64,000 nucleotides of DNA. Source: Euryodendron excelsum. Lineage: Eukaryota; Streptophyta; Magnoliopsida; Ericales; Pentaphylacaceae. Where the stretch lies: contig CM065388.1 in the NCBI GenBank assembly GCA_033060915.1, forward strand, positions 26,772,501-26,836,500, written 5' to 3'. Below are positions 1 through 8,213 of the stretch, piece by piece; within the stretch, counting starts at the first letter, position 1; each line of letters begins with the position of its first letter. The notes beneath the pieces were generated by a model. It saw only the letters and a program-made list of their open reading frames with translations, was not told the origin of the DNA and ran no database searches. The translations under genes and the position numbers were made by a program.

Positions 1-1
1 T

Positions 2-701
2 TTTTCTCTTAGAAAAGTATATAATGGTAAATGGGTGGACTATAATTTCTTCAATCATTACAAATTTGAGTTAAGTTCAAAATTGGCAAATTTGGGATGG
101 AAATCTATGACTACATTAAGGGATGATGTTTACCTTGACTGAGTTGCCCATTTTTATACCAATGCCGAAAGAGATTATAGAGAAGTCTCCGTTGTAAGTT
201 ATGTCAAGGGCATCACTTTTACTCTAGACAGAGATGTGATAAGGCACATTCTTGGAATCAGACTTGGTGGAGAAGTTTATAGAGATAATGTTTTAAGAAA
301 AGATCAACTGAAAATTCTTTATGGAAAGGAAGTGGATGAATGTTTACAATCTCTTACCACTGATTTGTCTCTTGAATTGAGGTTGATTCATCACTTTACC
401 TACACTATTTTCACTCCCAAGACTGGAAAGTATGAATATGTTTATGAAAAAGAATTGCTTTTCTTATGGGCATATCTGACTGACTCTAGGATTGACTTGC
501 CTCTATTTATTTTGGATCATATGTACAAGGCTACCATTTCTAGAATCAGTTTGTCTTATGGAATTTTTTTGACTAAAGTTTTCAAACACTTCGATATTGA
601 CTTGAGCAATGAAAAAAAGAGAACTCCCAAGGCCATCACTGATGAATACAATGAAAAGACTCTCAAGAGAATGGGGTACACTTTGCAAAACAGCAAATGG
701 A
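2..701 (+). pseudogene. env-like / putative plant transposon protein remnant, N-terminal part
   Basis: An open frame runs from the left window edge to the insertion point at 701, broken by one in-frame TGA at 140-142. The protein contains a stretch like LIHHFTYTIFTPKTGKYEYV followed by an LLFLWAYLTD-type segment. I recognise this as the 'putative plant transposon protein' domain found in many plant retroelement ORFs, recalled rather than searched. Its place upstream of a copia 3' LTR fits the env-like gene of SIRE-type elements. The frame ends abruptly at codon TGG (698-700), where solo LTR A begins, and continues in phase at 19666. The start codon is outside the window. Membrane function is not evident from the sequence. 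Confidence 0.6.
697..701. repeat. Target-site duplication of solo LTR A, left copy (ATGGA)
   Basis: ATGGA precedes the TGTCGCGCCC terminus of A and recurs at 19661-19665 after its other terminus. Removing A and one copy restores the env-like reading frame, which confirms both boundaries. Confidence 0.9.
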
Positions 702-2654
702 TGTCGCGCCCAGATTTTTCGCACTCGAGGAATACTCACACAAGCAGGAAAAATACTGTACTCTCTCGTTAGAACTCACCCTCCTAGAAGAATGAGTGCG
801 ACTAGGTATGAATTGAAAATTGATTTGAATAAAGGGCTTCTGAAAAAGATTCGGAGTCGCCACCTAACTTGATTAAGGTGAGTTAGGTCAATTAAAAACT
901 AAGCATAATCCAAAAACTACACTTAGGGTTTTTTGGAAAACGATTTTGAAAATATTTCCTCAAGAGAGGGTTTTTAAGAAAACAGGTTGTTTGGCAACCT
1001 TTGGAAAACATTTAGCCCTTTTTAGAAAAATAACTCCTTTTTGGTCTTTGAAAACAGTGATTCTAGGTTCGGAGGTTGGTTACGTGTAGGGAAGACGCAC
1101 TAAGCTATCACCCTACCCCGCCCTTTCGGTACCTACATGTCAATCTACCCTAGATTCACCTATGAGAGTCTTCAACTAATTATAGTTCAATCCTACCCAC
1201 TTTATAAAAACAATGTTTGAAAAATATGTTGCATGATATGCAAGTGCAATAGAAGAGAATTGAAAAATAGATTTGAAAAAAAGTTTGATTTGATTTGAAA
1301 GAGATTTGAAGAAATGGAATTGAAATTGGGAAGTTTGAAAATTGAAAGTAGAAATTTGAAAATAGAAATTTTGAAATTGGAATTTTGAAAATAGATTGGA
1401 ATTTGAGATTTGAAAAATGTGGAAAATGCACCCATGAGGGTGGAATTGAAAGTTTGAAAAGTATTATGGCCGCACCTATGAAGGTGGAATTGAAAGTTCG
1501 AAAAGTGTTGTGACCGCACCTAGGAAGGTTGCCTACGTATCCCTTTGTGGGAATCAGGTCAGTTGTAGTTCGGACCGGAGTTCGATTGAAAATAGATTAA
1601 CTTGAAGAGAGAGATTGGATTGGAAGAAAGAGATTGAATTAAAAATTGGATTCGATTTGAGATTAGAAGAGGAGATTGGAAATTGAAATTGAGAAGATTG
1701 GACTTTGATTTGAAGAGATAGATTTGGACTTGTTTTGAAAAAGATAAGGTTTAAGAAAACCTAGACTTAGGAAAGAGAAGAGACTTAGGAAAGATTTGAC
1801 TTGGCTTGGAAGATTTGGAAAGATTAGATTTTAGGAGATGTTCGAATTAGGAAAAGTTTCATTTTTGGAAAGTTTCAAATTAGGAAAGTTTTGAATTAGA
1901 AAAGTTCGGAACTTAAGAAAGTTTCAACTTAGGAAAGTTTTAAAAATTGGAATGTTTCGTTTCAAGAAAGGTTTTGAAACAGGAAAGTATTGAATTTAGA
2001 AATGTTTTGAATTAGGAAAAGTTTAGTTTAAGAAAGGCTTAGAATTTAGAAAGTTTCAAGTTAAGAAAGTTTTGAATTTTGGAATGCTTTGAAAAAGGGA
2101 AGTTTTGAATTTGGAGAAGTTTAGAAAACAAGGAAGTTTTGAAAATAAGAAAGTTTTGAGTTTAGAAAATTTTAGATTTGGAAAGATGTTGAAGTTTTAA
2201 AAAGTTTAGAATTTTGGAGAGATTTAGGTTTAGAAAGATTTAACTTGAGAAAGTTTCAAATTTAGAAAGTTTTGAATTTGGAAAGATTTGAAATTTAGAA
2301 AGTTTAAGATTTAGAAAGTCTTAGAGTTTTAGAAAATCTTGAGATTAGAAAAGGTTTGAGTTTAGGAAAAGTTTAAAAACTTGAATTTGGAAAGTTAAGA
2401 TTTGGGAAGGGGGTTGAATTAGGAAAGGGTTGGATTAGGAAAAATTTTTATGTTCAAGTTTTGGAAACTTAAGATTTAGGAAAGGAGAAGCTTAGGAAGG
2501 ATTCGAATTAGGAAAGATTCGGATTGGGAAGGGATTGGATCTTGTTTCTAAAAGGGAAGGTTTGATTTTGTTTCCAAAAACAGAGGATATGATCTAATTT
2601 CCTAAACTGGGAGATTTGATTTGGTTTCCTAAAGGGAAGATAGGATTTGGTAAG
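702..2654 (-). mobile_element. Ogre-like solo LTR A, first segment (U5 end)
   Basis: This is the reverse complement of the 3' end of the same LTR found complete in B and C. It starts at the LTR terminus (plus-strand TGTCGCGCCCAG) and carries the two U5 hairpins (about 862-926) and the conserved U5 box (about 1065-1142). It then carries about 1.3 kb of the low-complexity tract, which is G-poor in LTR orientation. B interrupts it at 2655. With 16255-19660 it makes an LTR of about 5.36 kb with no internal region, so A is a solo LTR left by LTR-LTR recombination. Confidence 0.9.
2650..2654. repeat. Target-site duplication of element B, left copy (GTAAG)
   Basis: GTAAG immediately precedes the TGTAAGCACC start of B and is repeated at 16250-16254 after its end. 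The target is the low-complexity tract of solo LTR A. Confidence 0.9.
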
Positions 2655-2889
2655 TGTAAGCACCCCATTTTTGACCGCTCGGCAGTCTACACTCCGTCCA
2701 GACTTGTTTTCAAGTCATTGTGGACATATTCCTATCGAATCCAATCCTCTAGTCCAAATTCCGTCTTTCCATTGCTTCGCGGGCCTGTCAGGCCCAAATA
2801 GAGGCAAAATGACCAAAATGCCCTTAGGGGCATTGTCCTTTCTTATTCCAATTCCAATCCCTCTCTCGAGATAGTTTATTACTTGAGAC

Positions 2890-3815
2890 GGTCTGAGTAG
2901 CGAAACTACTCACAAAACCGTTAGAGTAGCGGAAGTACTCACAAAACCGTTAGAGCAGCGGAAATACTCACAGAACCGTTAGAGTAGCGGAAGTACTCAC
3001 CAAACCGTTAGAGTAGCGGAAATACTCACACCATTAGAGTGGCGGAAACACTCAAAACCCAGGCACGTCTCTTCGGAAATGATAAGACCCCTTTCCAATC
3101 CCTCTCTCGAGACAGTTTATTCCTCGAGACGGTTCCAATCCAGGCACGTCTCTTCGGAGACGGTAAGACCCCTTTCCAATCCCTCTCTCGAGACAGTTTA
3201 TTCCTCGAGACGGTTCCAATCCAGGCACGTCTCTTCGGAGACGATAAGACCCCTTTCCAATCCCTCTCTCGAGACAGTTTATTCCTCGAGATGGTTCCAA
3301 TCCAGGCACGTCTCTTCGGAGACGATAAGACCCCTTTCCAATCCCTCTCTCGAGACAGTTTATTCCTCGAGACGGTTCCAATCCAGGCACGTCACTTCGG
3401 AGACGATAAGACCCCTTTCCAATCCCTCTCTCGAGACAGTTTATTCCTCGAGACAGTCCGAGTAGCAAAACCACTCATAAAACTGTTAGAGTAGCGGAAA
3501 TACTCACAGAAACGTTAGAGTAGCGGAAATACTCATAAAACCGTTAGAGTAGCGGAAATACTCATAGAACCGTTAGAGTAGCGAAAATACTCATAGAACC
3601 GTTAGAGTAGCGGAAATACTCACAAATCATCAACCCCGTCCGAGTAGCGGAAATACTCACAAATCATTAAACCCCGTCCGAGTAGCAGAAATACTCAACC
3701 CCGTCCGAGTAGCGGAAATACTCACAAATCATCAACCCCGTCCGAGTAGCGGAAATACTTAACCCCGTTCGAGTAGCGAAAATACTCACACCGTTAAAGT
3801 GGCGGAAACACTCAA
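2890..3815 (+). repeat. U3 array of short hairpins with five 81-bp units embedded
   Basis: Direct repeats of about 28-35 bp contain GAGT(A/G)-N7-(T/C)ACTC hairpins, flanking an 81-bp array at about 3055-3455 (units near 3061, 3142, 3223, 3304 and 3385). The hairpin repeats differ in stem sequence but usually keep pairing, for example GAGTA...TACTC (3011-3027) next to GAGTG...CACTC (3037-3053). Each 81-bp unit adds a CGTCTC-TTCG-GAGACG hairpin (for example 3147-3162). The open frames here are repeat artefacts. Confidence 0.85.
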
Positions 3816-3959
3816 AACCTAGGTCAACACCAGTGGCTGTTAGCCCACTTCGGAGGAAAAGGACCAAACTACCCTTAGGACCTTTTTCGAGACTTTCCGA
3901 TCAAGATGACCATTTTGCCCCTAGGCTTCCGAACGCCCCGGGAACCACACCGGCTCTAG

Positions 3960-4480
3960 TTATCAAACCGGTAATGACCCGAGAATACTTTTTATAGTAT
4001 TCTCAACCTTCCTTTACCTTTCCGGATCATTCCGAGTCAGTTCCGGCCAACCCGATACAAAATGACCATTTTGCCCCTGGAGGGCCGGTCTCCTTCTTCA
4101 ACCACACCGGCTCTGGGTATCAAACCAGTAATAACCCAGGAACACTTTCTATAGTGTTCTCAACCTTCCTTTACCTTTCCGGACCATTCCGAGTCAGTTC
4201 CGGCAAACCCGGTGCAAAATGACCGTTTTGCCCCTAGTGGGCCGGTCTCCTTTTCCGACCACACCGGCTCTGGGAATCAAACCGGCAACCTCTGGGAACA
4301 TTCTAAATAATGTTTTCAGATCCCAAGTCTAGTTCCGGGAAAGTCCGAGTCTGTCCCGGCAGTTTTCCGGTTTAGTTGACCGTTTTGCCCCTAAAGGCTC
4401 GGTCAACCTTTCCGACACATCTTATCCTCACTTTTCAAGTCAAATACCTCCAGGACACTATTTCAAGTGTTCCTGCTCCT
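3960..4480 (+). repeat. Four diverged tandem modules of about 157 bp, each with one hairpin
   Basis: Each module has an ACCGGCTCTGGG segment, a hairpin, a CCGAGTC segment and GACC(A/G)TTTTGCCCC. Hairpins start near 3981, 4140, 4297 and 4451 with spacings of 154-159 bp. Stem sequences differ between modules while remaining complementary. C has five modules in each LTR. Confidence 0.8.
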
Positions 4481-4645
4481 TTACGGCCTTCTGGGTCACT
4501 CCCGGCTCCTTCAAATCATTCCCGGACTTTCCGGAGTCACTCCTAGTAAAGCCAGGCTAAAGTTTACATGGTAGTCACTAGGACAGGCGCCCAAATCTAG
4601 TCAAAGATACGTTGCTTGCCGACCTTAATTGTTTCCTAAATGGCT

Positions 4646-4743
4646 GGCGCCACTAGTAGTGGCCCCAAGCCAAAAAAATGGCTTGGCGCCACTACTAGTG
4701 GCGCCAGTGTATAATTTGGCCTGGCGCCACTGCAACAGGCACC
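4646..4743 (+). promoter_or_regulatory. GGCGCC palindrome cluster upstream of the TATA box
   Basis: Three copies occur: 4646-4666 (one mismatch), 4685-4705 (perfect, GGCGCCACT-N3-AGTGGCGCC) and 4723-4743 (degenerate). They end 17 bp upstream of the TATA box. Copy number differs among LTRs: two remain in the B 3' LTR and in the C 3' LTR. They may be dimeric factor sites or stem-loops. Confidence 0.6.
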
Positions 4744-4759
4744 AGGCTTGTCTTCCCTC

Positions 4760-4767
4760 TATAAATA
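4760..4767 (+). promoter_or_regulatory. TATA box of the B 5' LTR
   Basis: TATAAATA sits in a context conserved in every LTR of the family. Transcription is expected to start about 30 bp downstream, near 4795. The transcript would then pass AAACCCTAG (telo-box-like) repeats at about 4850-4910. Confidence 0.75.
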
Positions 4768-5078
4768 CAGAGCCTCATTCAACGTAAAAAGGGTCTAAAA
4801 ACTTAACCTATAAACCCTATACTTCGATATACAGAGCTCGAGCACCTCCAAAACCCTAGCCTCCCTAGGTTTTCCAAACCCTAGCCACCCTACACAAACC
4901 CTAGCCTCCTATACACTCATACACTCCCCCATACACTCCCCCATACACTCATACACTAGCATTCAACCACTCTCTGAAGACTTGAAGGGCAGCCATCCAA
5001 AGCTTGAAGACAATCCTTGAAGACTGAAGGTGAAGATCAAGACCGAAGATCGAAGACCAAAGACTGCACAGCGCGCAA

Positions 5079-5101
5079 AATAAACAAGAAACAAGGTAGG
5101 C
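5079..5101 (+). promoter_or_regulatory. Adjacent polyadenylation signal and splice-donor-like site in the LTR
   Basis: AATAAA (5079-5084) is followed 11 bp later by AAG|GTAGG, with the presumed donor GT at 5096-5097. The donor-like site is present in all A-C LTRs, and the D family has AAG|GTGGT at the equivalent place (59488). It could be spliced to the acceptor at 9661-9662 just before the sense gene. Not shown experimentally. Confidence 0.45.
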
Positions 5102-5389
5102 TCCCTATTTAAATTTCGGCACTTCCCCCCTCTCTCTTCTCTCTCCAACCCACTTGGGTTTTCTCTATTTTAATCCCCCATCTCTTTCCCCCCCTTTCTT
5201 TGCATGCTTGAAACAAAGGGATTCTCGGTCCATGTGTAGGATTGGACTATTGGAGAGTCACCATGTCGGGGGCTTTCTTCTAGTCTAACCAAAGACCACG
5301 TGGGTCCGGCCCCTTTGATTATGTGGTGAAGCCTTAACCTTGTATGTTCACGACCCCAAATTACATTGTGCATATCATAGTCTTGCATC

Positions 5390-7340
5390 TTCCAAAATTC
5401 GTTTTCAAAAAGTTGTTTTCAAAATTCGTTTTCAAACTTGTTTTCAAAATTGCATCAAAAGCTCTTTTTCAAAAACATGTTTTCAAAATCACAATCCTAG
5501 AGTGATTCTAGCCTTTCCATGGCTAGGGTTGCTTTAGGAAAGTGTTACATTAAAAGTGACCTTTTGGTCTATATTTTCAAATCTTGTTGTTTTCAAAACC
5601 GCTTTCCTAAAGTGGTTCTAGCCTTCTTATGGTTAGAATTGCTTTAGAAAAGTGAGATGTTTTTACACCTTCTAAAAACTCTCTTTAAAAATCTCTTTCT
5701 AAGAATCTCTTTTTCAACATACTTTCCTAAAACTCCCCTCTTCAAAATTATTTTCAAAAACTCCATTCCAAAATCTATTTTTCAAAATTCCCTTTTTCAA
5801 CTCCTTTCCAAAATCCTCTCCCCAAAATCCACTTTCTAAAAACTTTTCCCAAAGATCTTTCCAAAAACTCTCTTCAACAATCTTTAACCAAAAACCTTAC
5901 TAAAAAAACTTCTTCTCTCTAAAATCTCTTTCCAAAAACTCTCTTTCCAAATTCACTTTCCAAAAATTCCTCCCTAGGATTCCCTTCTAGAAAATCTACG
6001 TTTCTAAAAACACACTTTCTAAAAACTCTTTTCTTAGAGCCCAAGTCAAGCCCTAGAACTCGCAATTAGGAAACCCTAATTTTCTTCCCAAAAACATGGT
6101 TTTCAAACTTTGCGTCAAACCCAGGTTTCCAAAACCTCTAGTTTTCACATCCAAACTATACATGTTTCCAAAACCTCTTTTCTACGTCAAAACTATAATT
6201 TTCCAAATCAAGGGTTTCTAGAATCTCCCTTTCCAAGTCCTTGTCAAATCCTATCTTCCCTTTAGGAAACTGAATCAAATCTCCCCGTTTAGGAAACTAG
6301 ATCTCGTCCTCCGTTTTTGGAAACAAAATCAAATCTTTTCTTTTAGAAACTAAATCCAATCCCCTCCTAATCCCAAACCTTTCCTAATTCAATTCCTTCC
6401 TAAATCATAAGTTTCCTAAATTTAAACTTCAAATCTTTCCTTAAATTTCAAAATCCAACTCTTTCCTAATTCAAATCCTTCCTAAACTTTCACTTTCCTA
6501 AATCTTAACTTTCCAAAACTTGAACATAAAAATCTTTCCTAAACTTTAAAACTCAACTTTCAAATCTTCCCTAATTCAACCCTTTCCTAATTTAACCCCC
6601 CTTTCTAAATCTTAACTCTCCAAATTCAAGTTTTCAAACTCTTCCTAAACTCAAACCTTTCCTAATTTCAAGATTTCCTAAAACCCTAAAACTTTCTAAA
6701 TCTTAAACTTTCTAAATTTCAAATCTTTCTAAATTCTAAACTTTCCAAAGCTATAAAATATTTTCAAATCTAGAACTTTTCTAAATTCAAAACTTTCTAA
6801 ATTCAAGACTTTCTTAAGTTGAAACTTTCTTAATTCAAACATTTCCTAAAACGAAACTTTCCAATTTTCAAACCTTCCTAATTTCAAAACTTTCCAAAAT
6901 CAAAACTTCCCTTTTTCAAACATTTCTAAATTCGAAACTTTCCTAATTTGGGAACTTTCCTAATCTTAAAAACTTTTCTTTTTCAAAACATTTCTAAATT
7001 CAAAACTTTCCAATTTTCAAGCTTTCTTAAATTTCAAACTTTCCTAATTTTCAAAACTTTCCAAAAATAAAAATTTCCTAATTCAAAACTTTCCTAATTT
7101 GAAACTTCCCTAATTTGAACATTTCCTAAATCCAATCTTTCCTAATTTCCTAAACCTTTCAAGTCAAGTCAAATCTTTTCTCTTTCCTAAAGTCTAGGTT
7201 TCCTAAACCACCATCTTTCCAAAACCAAGTCTTTCCAAAATCTATCTCTTCAAATCAAAGTCCAATCTTCTCAATTTCAATTTCCAATCTCCTCTTCCAA
7301 TTTCAAATCAAATTCAATTTCCAATTCAATCTCCTTCTTC
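5390..7340 (+). other. G-poor low-complexity tract of U5
   Basis: About 2 kb made mostly of T, A and C in a loose TTCAAAACTTTCCTAA-like pattern, with very few G on the plus strand. No gene is supported; the small frames found here are Phe/Lys/Ser-rich noise. The same tract occurs in A (as purine-rich plus strand), both C LTRs and E. It is missing from the B 3' LTR. Confidence 0.7.
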
Positions 7341-7772
7341 AAATCCACTCTTCTATTTTCAATCGGATTCCGGTCCGAACTACGACTGACCTGATTCCCC
7401 CAAAGGGATACGTAGGCAACCTTCATAGGTGCGGTCACAACACTTTTCAAACTTTCAATTCCACCCTCATGGGTGCGGTTTCAAAATTCTTTCCAAATCT
7501 CAAATTCTAATCTATTTTCAAAATTCCAATTTCAAAATTTCTATTTTCAAATTCCTACTTTCAATTTTCAAACTTTTCAAATTCAATTCCATCTCTTCAA
7601 ACCTATTTTCAAATCAAAGCAATTTCCTTTTAAATCTATTTTTCAATTCTTTTCTATTGCTTGCATATCATGCATCATGCTAAATTAGTTTTCAAATATT
7701 GTTTTTCTAAAGTGAATGGGGTTGAACCATTAGTTAGTTAAAGACTCTCATAGGTGAATCAAGGGTAGATTG

Positions 7773-7850
7773 ACATGTAGGTACCGAAAGGGCGGGGTAG
7801 GGTGATAGCTTAGTGCGTCTTCCCTGCACGTAACCAACCTCCGAACCTAG
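7773..7850 (+). promoter_or_regulatory. Conserved U5 box
   Basis: A segment of about 77 bp (ACATGTAGGTACCGAAAGGG...CCGAACCTAG) is nearly identical in A (1065-1142), both C LTRs (29679-29754, 43506-43582) and E (51329-51405). It is clearly recognisable in the divergent D family (57124-57202), although surrounding sequence has diverged. Its role is unknown. Confidence 0.6.
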
Positions 7851-7986
7851 AATCACTGTTTTCAAAGACCAAAAAGGAGTTATTTTTCAAAAAGGGGCTA
7901 AATATTTTCCAAAGGTTGCCAAACAACCTGTTTTCCTAAAAAACCCTCTCTTGAGGATGTTTTCCAAAATTGTTTTTAAAAAACCT

Positions 7987-8064
7987 TAAGTGTAGTTTTC
8001 GGACTACGCTTAGTTTTTAGGTGACCTAACTCACCTTAATCAAGTTAGGTGGCGACTCTGAATC
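7987..8064 (+). promoter_or_regulatory. U5 double hairpin followed by PBS-like sequence
   Basis: Hairpin 1 is TAAGTGTAGT (7987-7996) paired with ACTACGCTTA (8003-8012), with one T-G wobble. Hairpin 2 is ACCTAACT (8024-8031) paired with AGTTAGGT (8043-8050). TGGCGACTC at 8050-8058 follows immediately and repeats the start of the family PBS. The same order is kept in A, C and E, and hairpin 2 in D. Confidence 0.7.
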
Positions 8065-8213
8065 ATTTTCTAATAGCCCTTTATTCAAACCTATTTTTCA
8101 ATTCAAACCTAGTCGCACTCATTCTTCTAGGAGGGTGAGTTCTAACGAGAGAGTACAGCATTTTTCCCGCTTGTGGGAGTATTCCTCGAGTGCGAAAAAA
8201 TCTGGGCGCGACA

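Larger units (their letters stand above)
2655..8213 (+). repeat. 5' LTR of element B (5.56 kb)
   Basis: The LTR starts TGTAAGCACCCC and ends GGGCGCGACA. Order inside: about 230 bp of unique start with a TGCCC/GGGCA hairpin; U3 hairpin arrays and 81-bp units (2890-3815); four hairpin modules of about 157 bp (3960-4480); GGCGCC palindromes; TATA box (4760); a short presumed R; a splice-donor-like site (5096); a G-poor tract (about 5390-7340); a conserved box (7773-7850); two hairpins and a PBS-like sequence (7987-8064). LTRs of 5-6 kb are a hallmark of Ogre elements. Confidence 0.9.

Noticed and set aside
1180..1519. Phe/Ser/Asn-rich frames in the low-complexity tract (also at 7429, 29365, 43152, 50988 and 62088-63002)
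   Set aside because: They follow from TTC/TTT/CAA composition of the U5 tract. The same region is open in several frames at once.
3039..3494. Long open frames of 128-151 codons on both strands, and a 224-codon frame at 18923-19597
   Set aside because: They arise from the 81-bp repeat, whose length is 27 codons and which lacks stops in several frames. Open frames on both strands with repeat-unit peptides are not evidence of coding.
4840..4915. Interstitial telomere repeat
   Set aside because: The AAACCCTAG motifs are separated and not in (CCCTAAA)n array; kept only as telo-box-like sites.
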